Counted from the first letter of the stretch, positions 13,561 to 24,959 are shown. The stretch: DNA of 64,000 bases from Hofstenia miamia (GCA_004352715.1 SCFE01000118.1:1537780-1601779), one strand, 5' to 3'. Numbers and translations: made by a program. Notes: a model not told the origin generated them from the sequence alone.

Positions 13561-13963
13561 AATAATGCGGTAATAAATTTACAATAACTACATTTTATAA
13601 ATTAATATTGCATGCACTTCTAAAATAAATTTCATGTTAACATGCTTTGTTGTAATAGTTGATCTTTCTTAATTTCCTTAATGAAAATTGCTTCACCGAT
13701 TTTTGGATATATATATATTTATTTAAATGCTATTATACTGAGTTTTGATATATTAATATTAGCTTGACGTTAGGATAGACCAATTTCCATCTTCAGTATA
13801 ACAATAATGCGGTAATAAATTTACAATAACTACATTTTATAAATTAATAATGCATGCACTTCTAAAATACATTTAATGTTAGCATGCTTTGTTGAATATT
13901 TAATAGTAGATCTTGCTTAGTTTCCTTAATTAAAATTGTTTCACCGATTTTTGGATAGGTTGA
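13538..13963. repeat. Two direct copies of a ~175-bp repeat (Penelope-like terminal repeat)
   Basis: 13538-13712 and 13788-13963 share long runs, for example CTTCAGTATAACAATAATGC and TTCACCGATTTTTGGATA, with scattered substitutions. They lie immediately downstream (minus strand) of a GIY-YIG-like coding remnant. That is the position expected for the repeated ends of Penelope-like elements. Confidence 0.65.
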
Positions 13964-13964
13964 T

Positions 13965-14385
13965 CTTAGTAGTATATAGGAATTATCTTCTGTTGCAGTG
14001 TTTATGTAAATATATTTTTGAGCGTAGGCTCCCATTTAGATATTCTTTTGTTCTGGCTCCTAAATGTTTTTTAGTTTATCCAATGTATGATTTTTTACAA
14101 TCATCACATAGGTATTTATATATTAAGGAAGAAACTAAATTTTTTGGAAATGGGTCTTTGTTTTTAATGATGTTCGATGTTTTAAGTGATAAACATGTTG
14201 GTATCATCTTTGTCCGCTTTAGTTTGGTGTTTATTATTGTAACTTTTTTTTACTTTAATGCCTTGGTTACTGCAACAGGGAAGTTTCAAATGCATACTAG
14301 TCTTAGCTTCATCTTTTATGGTGTTAGTTTTGTAAGTTTTACTACAATAAGAGCTTTATGGAATATAGAGTCCGGAATTTGTTGA
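13965..14385 (-). pseudogene. Penelope-like element, GIY-YIG endonuclease remnant
   Basis: Read on the minus strand, the segment contains STSNIIKNKDPFPKNL-like sequence (first residue uncertain) followed by IYKYLCDDCKKSYIG, a stop, then TKKHLGARTKEYLNGS and a Lys-His-Cys end. This is the layout of the GIY-YIG nuclease at the C-terminus of Penelope-like retroelements: a Cys-x2-Cys before the YIG, then an Arg-rich helix. An in-frame stop follows YIG and the upstream reverse transcriptase is unreadable or absent, so it is a dead fragment. A 149-aa plus-strand frame over the same bases (13936-14385) is its shadow. Confidence 0.6.
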
Positions 14386-14704
14386 CTTGATGTGACATTT
14401 TTTTATTTATTAATATATATATAATAAATGTATGTATATATGAAGTTAGACAATAGTTCGTAAGGACCTGACATATTTGGTAACCTGCATTCTCTATGTA
14501 AGATATAAACTAAGCAGCATACCAAATTTGAAGATTAGAAATTTTACTGTGTATACGAAGGTCAAAGCAGAATACATAGCGTTTTTTCAACAATAGGTTT
14601 CCGATAACTTCGTTTTTATGTTAATCGCAATTGCTTCATATTTAGAGTAAAACTGAAACTTAAGAATTCGCAGTAGTTTACTTATCATGGCATGGCCGTC
14701 AATC

Positions 14705-15224
14705 GGGTGGTAGGCTAAATCGCCAATCTATCTCGCTACAACTAATAACAGTCATAGTTATTTGTCAAATAGCCACAATATATGTTATCGCGGTTTATTT
14801 TAAAATTTAGCCTTAGTGTACGCTGAAAGTCCTTTTAGATTATCGTTATCGATATAAGAATAAAGCAAAACTTTCATATAGTTATTCTAATTATTGCAAT
14901 ATAATTTTGCATTGCTAAACAAAACATTTCAAGTCACTACATTTTTCAATACTGAATTCAAATAATTAATTATTATATGTAAACTAGTAGATATATAGAT
15001 AAATATACTTGAAATAATATTTTTAGGATATTTTCAATTTATTTATAATCACTATATTGTTTCTAACACATGGATGATTGCCTGAATTAATGTAAACTTT
15101 TTGTCCCATTGGAACAATATCAAAAAAATTCTGTATAAGGTTATTACTATGAAGAAAATTCATGTCCCTTCAACAACAGTAATTGGCTTTTAGCGGGATA
15201 GATTGGCGATTTAGCGTACCACCC
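14705..15224. mobile_element. MITE with ~35-bp inverted repeats and 9-bp target duplication
   Basis: The left end starts GGGTGGTAGGCTAAATCGCC and the right end is its near-perfect reverse complement (…GGCGATTTAGCGTACCACCC). Pairing extends about 35 bp with few mismatches. The 9-mer CCGTCAATC occurs exactly on both sides (14696-14704 and 15225-15233). A 9-bp duplication with GGG-ended repeats points to a Mutator-like or Merlin-like family. There is no transposase inside, so it is non-autonomous. Confidence 0.8.
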
Positions 15225-15414
15225 CCGTCAATCAATCCTAATTTAACAATAAAGTTTAACCAATCAAAATCTTTATTANNNNNNNNNNNNNNNNNNNNNG
15301 TCCCTTCAACAACAGTAATTGGCTTTTAGCGGGATAGATTGGCGATTTAGCGTTCCACCCCCGTCAATCAATCCTAATTTAACAATAAAGTTTAACCAAT
15401 CAAAATCTTTATTA
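15164..15414. repeat. 115-bp sequence duplicated across a 21-N gap
   Basis: 15164-15278 and 15300-15414 are the same sequence apart from a substitution (gcgtacc versus gcgttcc), with the gap 15279-15299 between them. This looks like two overlapping contig ends, or two alleles, left unmerged. The second copy repeats the right end of the MITE. Confidence 0.85.
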
Positions 15415-15723
15415 ATAAATAATTCTCATTCCCAAAAATTACTTTATAGGAATCCAACTGCTACCTCTTCGCAAATGAACAAACATATGAATTGAAAGAC
15501 GAACACAGAAATTCTGAAATTAGAATCCATTTCTTACATCATCTTGGATATTACTGTCGACAATAATTCTCAATGAATGTTATCATGCACTTTACTCTTT
15601 GCTTCTTATTAATTAAATGATTTTTAAATTTTTTCGTTGATAAAAATCACTATACTAAAATAGATTTAAGACACAATTTTTTATAAAAGGAAATTATATC
15701 GTATTTACAAATTACATCAATTT

Positions 15724-17079
15724 TTAAGAAGTTTCAGGTTGGCAATTGTTGGTGTAAAAGTACTCTTGAAAGAAGGGATCACTTAACAGCTTTGACATGG
15801 ATACACTGTCTAAGCTTAAAAATATTTCCACTTCAGTAGGATCACCAGATGGCGCTGGTAAAACATATGAGCTGCCATCAAATTGACCATTTGTTAAACG
15901 TATTTTTCTAGGGCGTCCCCAACCAAAATCGCTATCATACATTCTAAATTTGTCCCAGTTACTAACAAAAAAATCAGGACCAAAATGATTGTCGATGTCT
16001 TGGACTAAATTGTGCAACGAAGCTCGACTGTCCAACCATTTCATTGTCCGCCTAATATAGGAATCGTTGAGGCCGTTGATAGCACTTCTTACAGACTGAG
16101 CGATAGATAATAAGGGCGATGTACATAAGAGCCCTACATTAACAAACGGAATTCTTGCAATAAATATTACACATCCTAGATAATTTAAAGGAATTTTAGG
16201 AGACACACGTTTCCTACCATCTACAAAAATAATAAGTTTAAGCTTATCATGTGCTAAGACATGCTTTCTAGCACTACAAACGCACTTCCAAAGAACACTA
16301 ACAATAAGATCATTTAGTGTGAAAAAATCCAGTTGGCCCATAAAACTGTCGAAAAGTTTTTTGAAACTATTTTTGTTGATTCGTAAAATGACAGTGTTAA
16401 TACTTATACCATTCAGGGGTTTTCTTGGAGGTAAAGATGAATATTCCGGATTGTTGATAACGCCCTTGCAGGTGAGGCTTAAAAGAGACCTATCATTACA
16501 AACAAAATCTTGATCCCAGGTATTGGACCTAGACATACTAGCCCAATCGTTCATGAACATAACAATTCCACGAAGATCACATAGTGAATGATGAAACGAA
16601 ATACCAAGACTGACACCAGAGTTATTGGTAAAATGAGTAAGTCGAAATCTTAAGCCATACAAGTGGTCCATATCTTCACCTGGTTGGATGTACATTTCAT
16701 TCCAACCAATTGTACTAGTTAATTCACTTGGAATGCACTCAATGTCAAACTCCTTCTTTTCGAGATCATAGAGAGATTCGCTGCAACGAGCTTCTTCAAA
16801 AATGACACCTTTGTTGTTCAAATCTACGTACATTCTTCCATCATGATTTAGATGCATGGTTCCACATAGAACCCCGTATCGGTTGAGTGTCTTTTCTAAA
16901 GAATTCTTCAGCTTCTCGATATTGAAAAAATCTTTCACATTTGTATTCAAGTAAAAGTTGATATAGCTTATGTAAAGTTTGGGTATGACACAATCATTGT
17001 TAGACAGAAAGCATCTTTCACCACGACTTTCGGGCTGTTGAGCATGTAGGACATCCTTACTGACTAGTTCGATGACCAT
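15724..17079 (-). CDS. BAHD-family acyl-CoA-dependent acyltransferase, intact single exon
   Basis: The 451-aa intact frame has the hallmarks of the BAHD superfamily, which transfers acyl groups from CoA to hydroxyl or amine acceptors, usually in the cytosol. From the ATG at 17079 the HXXXD catalytic motif is HSLCD (His164-Asp168, preceded by FH), and the DFGWG structural motif is at 384-388 in SDFGWGRPRKI. VDGRKRVSPKIPLNYLGC (from residue 286) matches the conserved segment before the crossover, and SNWDKFRMYD precedes DFGWG as in plant members. Length fits the family (about 430-460). The frame is open further upstream to 17121 but only through a TTG, so the ATG is preferred. There is no signal peptide or membrane segment. 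The Gly usual after HXXXD is Leu here. Substrate cannot be predicted. No partner enzyme is visible nearby. Confidence 0.88.
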   Translation of the reverse strand: MVIELVSKDVLHAQQPESRGERCFLSNNDCVIPKLYISYINFYLNTNVKDFFNIEKLKNSLEKTLNRYGVLCGTMHLNHDGRMYVDLNNKGVIFEEARCSESLYDLEKKEFDIECIPSELTSTIGWNEMYIQPGEDMDHLYGLRFRLTHFTNNSGVSLGISFHHSLCDLRGIVMFMNDWASMSRSNTWDQDFVCNDRSLLSLTCKGVINNPEYSSLPPRKPLNGISINTVILRINKNSFKKLFDSFMGQLDFFTLNDLIVSVLWKCVCSARKHVLAHDKLKLIIFVDGRKRVSPKIPLNYLGCVIFIARIPFVNVGLLCTSPLLSIAQSVRSAINGLNDSYIRRTMKWLDSRASLHNLVQDIDNHFGPDFFVSNWDKFRMYDSDFGWGRPRKIRLTNGQFDGSSYVLPAPSGDPTEVEIFLSLDSVSMSKLLSDPFFQEYFYTNNCQPETS

Positions 17080-17108
17080 TTTAAATTGAAAAGAGCAGCG
17101 TGTTGATG

Positions 17109-17117
17109 TTATAAATA
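17109..17117 (-). promoter_or_regulatory. Possible TATA box upstream of the acyltransferase
   Basis: Minus-strand TATTTATAA lies about 30 bases before the ATG at 17079. That would put transcription start almost at the ATG, so either the leader is very short or this is a chance AT-rich match. Confidence 0.25.
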
Positions 17118-17121
17118 CCAA

Positions 17122-18500
17122 ATTTGTGATAACAAATCACATGCTCTTTGCACTTAACTGATGTCACCAATAACGGAGCCGTACCCTTATCGTTTTCGAG
17201 AGATACTTAAGAATGAAATTTTCAAATTTTGCAAATGGTTTCTATTTTCTGAACGATTCCCTTTACCAATATATTTTTCCAATATATGCTAAGAGATGAC
17301 GGAATTCTATACACCTGTCTGTATTAGGTAGCAGTTGAACATTACCAGTATGATGTTATTTTAAAATAAACTCACACTAATATTTATTCTGTAAAGATAA
17401 CAACATGTAAATTACACCCTCTTATATTGGCAGATGTCACTGAATGAGCATTAATCACATCTACACAAATTTGCAAATAGTGTGTGTCTAGAAGAACAAT
17501 TAGGTTTCTGCATTATTAATCCTGCAAGGAATCACTGCATTTAATACGGTTGTTTTAGAACAATTTAAGGCGAACTGAGCTTATTACTTGAGGTTGTTTC
17601 AAAATATCCTAAACAAGGGTTTCCGATTGCATTATGTAAAATGTTGATTTTCCACAATGTAATAATTTGGCAAAATGAAATTCACAAATGGTTAGCATAA
17701 ATTTTTTCTTAGAAAACAGTGTTTCAGTGGTCTTATGTTAGTTTTCAAATTTTAAGATTTCAATTTCAGCCTATATTTTGAAATTGAATAACAATTATTT
17801 CAAAATTTGGTAATTTTAAATTTTATATTACCATGTATTATGTATTATACATCGCATGCTAATCATACTTTGATAAGAAATAATAACAGGGGTCGGATGG
17901 GCAAAATTTTTTTTCATAGAATTGAAAATAGTAACGCCATGCTTTTTAATAAAAAACCTCCACTTGCAATTTTTTATCGCCAACATTTTGATAGTGTCAT
18001 TACTATGCCAACCAAAATTGGCGTTATCAGTGTGACATCCCCTGCATTTACTAGATTAGCAAAATTACATTTTGCACTGAACTCATCACAGTTTAAACAG
18101 AAATTCGCAATTGACTTAACCCAATTTACAGTTTGTGACTTGAAAACAATAAAATGGCTCAATTCAACAATATTGTAAGGCAGTTTAGATCAATTTTTCT
18201 AACCGAGAATTCGAAATATTTGCACCGGATCGACAAAATAAATATATATTTCCTGTATAAATTACGTTAGAAAATGGTTGTTTTCAAAAGTTGCGCTTTA
18301 GTTCATTGATGAACACTGTCTAAATTTTGCAGACCCAGCCTTGACCATCAAATAAAATATTTGGGATGGTTTTCTACCCACATTGATATTTTCAACATGC
18401 TTAGTTTATTAATATTTACAGTAAGAAACGCTAAAATAATTTTTGGCCTTTACTAACAATTGGATAGAGGGCATGAATTTTCAAATTCAGAATATAGAAA

Positions 18501-18552
<52 letters not shown>

Positions 18553-18878
18553 GTTATTCAGCTGCATGCACTTAGAGACATTCAAGGAAATAGGAGCAAT
18601 TGAAGCGTTGTCCAATCAGATTTTCTTTCATATAAAACAAGTTATGACCGTAGAGCTTATGCAAGTATTACACTTATTGCTAGTAAATAAGTGTGTATAA
18701 TTAGGTGTTGAATAATTATACTCAGTTCATGTCATCACTGCTTATAAAAAGTTTGTAAGCGGATTTTGTCAATAAGTTTTTCAATTTATATGTACTCAGA
18801 TATGATACTATTTATATTTTATAGTGTTTTTATATAAATAAATTTCAATTTTTAATTTATTATATAATATTATTACAA

Positions 18879-18926
<48 letters not shown>

Positions 18927-19394
18927 AATATAATTTGTCAAGAATATTGTTCAATGTTTGATTGCACAAAGTGTACACTTCTAAAAGTATAACTAACTTA
19001 AGTGAAAAATAGCTATTTTATATGTATGCATTTTAAAGGGAAATTTATGCGAATTTTTACAAGGAAAATATTGAGAACATAGACAGAAGTTTATTCATCT
19101 CTTATTATACATATTTTAATTTCTATCTTAATATTTTGGTAACTTTAACGTCACGTGATGCCTTTTATGGTTAATGTCATTTATACAGTAGAACCAATGG
19201 TTTTTGTCAAGAATTCTAAGAACAATGATTGACTATGCTGTGTATTTTGAGAAGAATGCAAATTTGACTTTGATGAAATCTTTCATTTGTATTAGTTAAT
19301 TACGTTTATCAGCTTGTTTTATTGCAAATGTTGAATTATCTAAATTTTCTGTATCATGAGCAAGAAAGGATGCTGGTCAGGCATACTAACGTGG
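17122..19394. other. Spacer upstream of the acyltransferase, with two TA microsatellites
   Basis: No second gene can be read. Long TA repeats, with occasional TG, lie at 18502-18553 and 18880-18926. Short open frames around 17.8-18.7 kb lack recognisable domains, and one simply reads through the TA repeat as an Ile-Tyr run. Confidence 0.7.
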
Positions 19395-19402
19395 ATTGTG
19401 GG

Positions 19403-20177
19403 TAGAGATGAGCGCGGAGTCAAAATTTTAAACCGCAACCGCACCGCAAGAATTTCCACCGAAACCGCACCGCTCCGCAAGAACTTTCATTATATCCGCA
19501 AGACTCCGCAAAAAATACAAGGAGAATTTAAACTTTTTAAAAAAAATAATACTACAAAGGTTATCACATATGTAAGGTTGTACAAATGAAATTTTACTTC
19601 CTGGCAAAGTGGACGAATGGCAAATTAGCACCGATTAAAATGCTTGGCTGAAGTGCTTGTTGAAAAGAATTGCTTCAAGAGTATCTGGTTCCATGTTCTG
19701 GCGCCGTTCTTCTAAAATGCGCCCNNNNNNNNNNNNNNNNNNNNNNNNNNNNNNNNNNNNNNNNNNNNNNNNNNNNNNNNNNNNNNNNNNNNNNNNNNNN
19801 NNNNNNNNNNNNNNNNNNNNNNNNNNNNNNNNNNNNNNNNNNNNNGATTTACTCATTTTCGCTGGGGGTGGGTCGACGGGTTCCTGTTCACCCAAACCAA
19901 GTGTAACTAGGATTTTTCGTACCTCTTCAAAGGTTTTCTTCTTGTCACAGGTAGAAAGGAATGGCAAATGCTTCAGTTTGGGGTGTAAAAACGTGGCAAT
20001 GTAGTGCAGGGTCGAGATATTCCATTTCTCCTCTAGAGCACATTAATTTACAAATCAACAAACCGCAACCGCACCGCACCGCAGAAAACGTATCCGCAAC
20101 CGCACCGCGGTTAACCGCGGACTCCGCGAATTAATCCGCACCGCGCTCATCTCTAATTGTCACCGCGCTCATCTCTA
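19403..20177 (-). mobile_element. hAT transposon, internally shortened, with exact 8-bp target duplication
   Basis: The ends are TAGAGATGAGCGCGG and CCGCGCTCATCTCTA, inverted repeats typical of a hAT group. ATTGTGGG flanks both sides exactly (19395-19402 and 20178-20185). Subterminal regions are rich in CCGCACCGC-type repeats on both sides. On the minus strand 19635-19967 codes for the end of a transposase (GRILEERRQNMEPDTLEAIL), the dimerisation region, interrupted by a 121-base gap (19725-19845). At 775 bp it is too short for an autonomous copy. The right terminus occurs twice in tandem (20139-20160 and 20161-20182). Confidence 0.85.
19635..19967 (-). pseudogene. hAT transposase C-terminal (dimerisation) remnant
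   Basis: The frame lies inside the hAT element on the minus strand. Before the gap it reads TFEEVRKILVTLGL and a Pro-rich EPVDPPPAKMSK; after it, GRILEERRQNMEPDTLEAIL followed by FNKHF. The RILEERR...L.P.T.EAILF pattern corresponds to the conserved hAT C-terminal dimerisation region. The catalytic part is missing, or lies partly in the 121 unresolved bases. It cannot encode an active enzyme as it stands. Confidence 0.65.
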
Positions 20178-20185
20178 ATTGTGGG

Positions 20186-22140
20186 TATATTGGGGTCGGC
20201 AAGGTTTTTTTGAAATTTTGCAAATGTGGATATCACTTGGGTAAGAACCTTCAAAAATTTCACCCTTGATCATGAGGACAAAATTCAAAATATACCGCCG
20301 TGTATCAGAGAATAGAATTAGTCAGGCATCAACGCACTTATTTACAATGAATGATTTCAATATTATTCAATTTTGTAATAATTTAGAATCCCTTGGATTT
20401 CTATGTACAAGGAAATACATTATGTATGTATGTAATTAAGTATTTATGCATGCTATTTGCTTCTAACAAAATTTCGAGGTTTTTTCTAAATTATGCATCA
20501 TTTATAAATTTTTTATGTATACATCGGGTTTTTGCAAAATATTTGTAAATTTTGTTCTTAAGGTGCCCTTGTGCTTAAATTTGTACTTTCTGTTCTGGAT
20601 TATTTAATGTTGGCCACCATCAAGTGAATTCCCATTTATGAAAACATTTTGACACTCTAAATGTCCAGTAGGAATTCCACATGGTTGCAGCTCAGTCAAA
20701 AAAAGCCGGAATGACCAAACGAATATATGCAAAAAAATTAGCAAAAAATGTTTTAGAAATATTATGTTTCACATTTAAAGCAAAAATATTTTTGAGGGCA
20801 TTTATAGATGCGCTTTGTAAAAGTCGTACAATGTGCCTCTATAATTTTGCATATTCTGTACAAATTATAACACGTTCGGTGTTGGTGTTTAAGTTTACAA
20901 AATTTGCATAAGATAATAATTTTATAGCAATGAATTTTAATTCTAGGATATATGGAAGAAAATCAGTGGTGGACATTGACCAAGCTAACTCACCTACCAA
21001 GACAGGGGGGCTGAAAGGGTAACATATAAATTACATATTAAAACTCGTCGGAATAGAATTAGTTTACTGAGTAAAAGTAATAAAGTTTTGATTAGTATTT
21101 CTGCTATTTTGCTTCTTGTTTCAATTGTGCTAAAAACGCTGCTCAACGAAGAGTTAGCAATAAAATTCATGTGTTGAGAATGCCCTAATGAATATTAATG
21201 GCTGAAAGTTGGTCACTAAACCACCCTGAAATGAAACTGTGCCTGGATATAGAATATGAGATGGCCCAGTTCGGGTTGGCCTGAAAAGCTCGGCACGGGC
21301 TCTTCACTGAAGAGAATATATAACTTTCAAAAAAAAATTGTTCTAGATTGTGACAACACTTCTTTATGAACGTTTTTTCGTTATTGTATGAATTCATTTT
21401 GTTGGCGATTCAGTAAACAAAAAACCGCACTAAAAATACATTTTGCTCATTTTCATTAATTATGTTAGAATGCATGACTACTAAAATATCTAAATTTCCT
21501 CTACACATACACAGCATAGCGAAGTGTTTTGTTCATTAAGAAAAATTGTCAAAAGAGGCATTGCTCTATTCTCTAGTATTTTAGGATATCTCTATTTTTT
21601 CAACAGCAATGAGCACCAAAAAAATGATAAGATACTATCACAAGCGTTAAGCTATTTTTTGTTTATTAAGGTAAATATTAAGCAAAATCGCACGCTTATT
21701 GCGGCGAAGTAGTTTCAGACGGCAAAAACAATAATTACTTTTGTAATTACTTTTGTATTTTATGCCAATTTTAATAAATAATTTTTCAAAATGTGCACTT
21801 ATTTTTTTTTACTTGTACAAAGCGCCTATATATATATATATAAATTAGGAGCATAAAATCTTTTATCAACGACGACGCGTTTCTACATTCTAATATGTTA
21901 TTTATAAGATAATTAACCGATGTTGTCCTTTCTATTTGCATTTACAAAGTCCTCGTGTTTTAATCTGCGGAATGAATGCAACGAGGTTTTTATTATGCTT
22001 TCTGGAGTTCAGAACCATTACTCCCGTAGGTCATTCTTTATTAGAATTAATCTGACAGTTTCTTTAGAACAGCAAGTGATAGTAGAAATTTGGCTTAGAA
22101 ATCCAGGGTAGCTTTCCTTCACAAGTGTTCACAACAGTTC
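20186..22140. other. AT-rich spacer without recognisable gene
   Basis: I read no conserved domain on either strand. A short GC-rich patch near 21260-21305 could be the remnant of a repeat, but no paired end was found. Confidence 0.6.
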
Positions 22141-22168
22141 TACATTTTCAGGCATTCTGGATGTCTGT

Positions 22169-22205
22169 CACGTGACATGTGACGTCATAAGCTCTCGACC
22201 AATCA
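22169..22205. promoter_or_regulatory. Promoter-like cluster: E-box, full CRE and CCAAT box
   Basis: CACGTGAC (22169-22176), the palindromic CRE TGACGTCA (22180-22187) and CCAATCA (22199-22205) fall within 37 bases in a GC-richer island of about 120 bp. Spacing like this is typical of metazoan proximal promoters. No gene can be assigned on either side, so the target, if any, is unknown. Confidence 0.35.
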
Positions 22206-22399
22206 GAGGCGTTTGTTTGTCGTCTCCTGGACTCGGCTCTAACTACTTAAGGGTGCAAGTTACATTTATTATTTGCGCATTGAGTAAATAATAGCACTTT
22301 TACGGTATAAATTAAAAAAATTAGGGAGAATTTTTCTGAAAACTTTGAATTTAAGGGAGGAAACTACCTCCCCTGCTCCTCTTGCACCTCCACTGCATT

Positions 22400-24282
22400 G
22401 ACTAATGAATAATTGGGTAAAGTATTAGTAAATAACAATTATTTAGAATATTTATTTAAATGAAAAAGTCACGTAGAATGGAAATTCCCAAAACCTTCTT
22501 TCACCCAAAGTATTATGTTGCCTAAGTCTTCTAGTGAAATGTTAAAATTAGAACCGTGCGAGTTGGAATGTCTTTGTTTTGGGTAATATTCAGTAGGGTC
22601 AAACTTTTATAATTCGAGTCAAGTTGAGTTTCGAGTCAAATTTTGTCGGGTGATGTGTTCTTCTAGCAGAGGCCTAATAAAATTTTCTCATAAAGCAAAC
22701 TAGACTCAAGAAGCACAAAAATGTTTGACTCAGGATTTCTAAGATAGTTTAACTGTTTAGGTAGTTTGTTCCAACATAATTCATAAATTAGAAGTATATT
22801 TATTACAAACATTTAACATCACCTAATGGTTTTGGTAATGAAATTTCAAACTGCATGATATTTAAAATTCATTCAACATTCTAGTTCTTGTATTTTTCTA
22901 AATACTATATAACATGGAAATTGTAGTTTACAAAGTCGCAAAAATTTTAGCAAAGTATGTTATTTTTCCGTTAGCAATCTCTAAAATTATATTTAGTACA
23001 AATGAAGTTCCTTCATCACAGTGATTGACGGAATTGACCACGTGGTGATGAAGACCAAAATTTAATGGCATTTCAAATATTTTTTGCACTTAAATGAACC
23101 ATTCTATTTGATAAGCTAGTCAAACTAAAAACCTGTTACATTAATCAGATCAGAAAAGATAAAGTCACTTTGTAAATACAAATAGTACACCAAAAGTTTA
23201 CTTTCTATTTCAAAGGTTACATTTTGGATTTAATAGATGTGTTTATAGGTTTGTTTGTTAAAAACAAACAAATATATTTCTTTTTATGTTCAATGATTAA
23301 ATATTTGATTTGATAGCAAAATTGCAGTTTTTCCACGTAGTCATTTTTGTACAAATTTCGATAATTGAAATGAATTTGAATTTCCTTGAAAAAAATTCTT
23401 TATTATAATTAATTATATATATTTGATGTGTAAGTTTAATCAAATCACCGAATGGAAATTAAATGTGAAAGTTATGAAAAAAATTGTTAAACATTTTATT
23501 GTATCAAAGTACCAAATTTTCTTCGTTCTAAATTGCTATTTGCATTATACTTTGTTTGTGTAAATTGTAAATTAGTGATGAGTTGCGGTGAAAAAATTAA
23601 CTTGACTTGGCCTGACTCAGACATTGCTATCTATCGCTTTGGAGAAAAGGGGAAAATGGATTTTAGTATTTTTTCTTGGCTGGTTGATGTTTGCATACAT
23701 AACTGATGGATTTTTGTCGAAAGACTGATCTAAAGAACGACAGTTAGATTTTGACGTGAGATTGTACGCCGTAACCGCAATACTAAAGCAAGTTGGAGAA
23801 AATGAGTGTTGGTGCTGGTCAGCAAAAGATAAGTAGATTGCCAGGACATTCACGAGTTAGTTAATTAAGCTTAATCTGATTTAACCTGATTTTGTCAGTC
23901 AATATTTTACAAGACCTTTAATTTTTCTTTACCTGATTATCCTGATTACCCTGTTTAACTTTGTCTTGACCCATTCCTATTGTAAATAAAGTTGTATTCA
24001 ATTAACTAAGATCGTGTTTAAATTTCAGCGGTACCCGATAATATCAATATATTGAAAAAATTAGTTGTGGTAAAATAATGCAAACCGCAAAATTTTTTCA
24101 ACAAAATGTTGTTAGGTTTATACTGAATTCACATCTATCGAAAGAGCTTTAGACATATTTTCGGTTTCATGCTGCACTCTAAGGATGATAACAGTTTCGC
24201 AAATATAAAATGTTGCCAGCAGATATTTTCTTCTGTCCTCAAAGGTCTTGCATCTACTAAAGCACGATAGAAAAAATATATA
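22400..24282. other. AT-rich spacer without recognisable gene
   Basis: No conserved coding sequence is seen. A 78-codon minus-strand frame at 23617-23853 has no recognisable domain. Confidence 0.6.
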
Positions 24283-24356
24283 TATTAGGTCTACCGGAAA
24301 GTTCTATCTGTTTTTGGTATTTTACAAAATACAGTCTTTTATAACTTCAATAATCT

Positions 24357-24593
24357 TTATGAACTAATATAATTGTCATTATTATTAATGAATACTTGCC
24401 AGCGTGCGAGCAATTCGTACATCTTAGTTTTGAAAAATGTTTGATATTTTCTTAATTTTTGAATTTTTTTTCTCAAAAAACTTTGGAAGGACAAAAACAA
24501 GTGATAGTAGGAAGGCGATAGGGTGGATGCATTTCTTCCTTGTTTAAACTCGTAAAAAATACAGCTGCGTAAATGAACTTTATCAGTAGCCAT
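24357..24593 (-). pseudogene. Deleted mariner transposase, N-terminus fused to C-terminus
   Basis: The 78-aa frame starts at a true ATG. Its first residues (MATDKVHLRSCIFYEFKQGR) match the helix-turn-helix start of mariner transposases. Its end (KMYELLARWQVFINNNDNYI) matches their C-terminus (ELP-x-RW-x-x-x-I-x-x-x-G-x-Y type). Everything between, including the catalytic DD(34)D core, is gone without breaking the frame. A full protein would be about 340-350 aa. It is probably mobile only in trans, if at all. Confidence 0.7.
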
Positions 24594-24959
24594 GGGTACA
24601 ATAATGCATCACAGTGTTAAAACTAATCTGAATCAACTTCGTCTTAGTTAATTTGCTACGTCTATAGGTATAGAAGAGACAATGGGTAATATAACCTCAT
24701 GGGTTCCTAGACTCTTTGCATTTATCAAGGCACTGTCAATTATACAAAATAACTTACTACATAGAAATATGTCCAAGTGCAAGTAAATGTTCGTTCATAA
24801 TTATTTTTCAAAAGTATTTATTTCATTTATTGTAGAAAAAATAATGCCCCCTATGCTGATTTTAAAGTGATATTCCTGTGCTACACAATAAGTAACACGT
24901 TTATCATGCCCCATAGCTTAGTTGACTTAGACAATCATTTACTTTGATATAGTCAACTA

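Noticed and set aside
12357-13573. Very long open frames of 350-400 codons on both strands
   Set aside because: They are almost entirely the 1000-base N gap; the readable parts are AT-rich spacer and TA repeat.
13936-14385. 149-codon plus-strand ORF with hydrophobic stretches
   Set aside because: It is antisense to the Penelope-like GIY-YIG remnant, which explains the sequence better.
17080-17121. Fourteen extra N-terminal residues on the acyltransferase
   Set aside because: The extension starts at a TTG; the ATG at 17079 gives the family's usual N-terminus.
23575-24000. Possible inverted ends (AACTTGACTTGG versus TTGTCTTGACCC)
   Set aside because: Only patchy complementarity and no target duplication.
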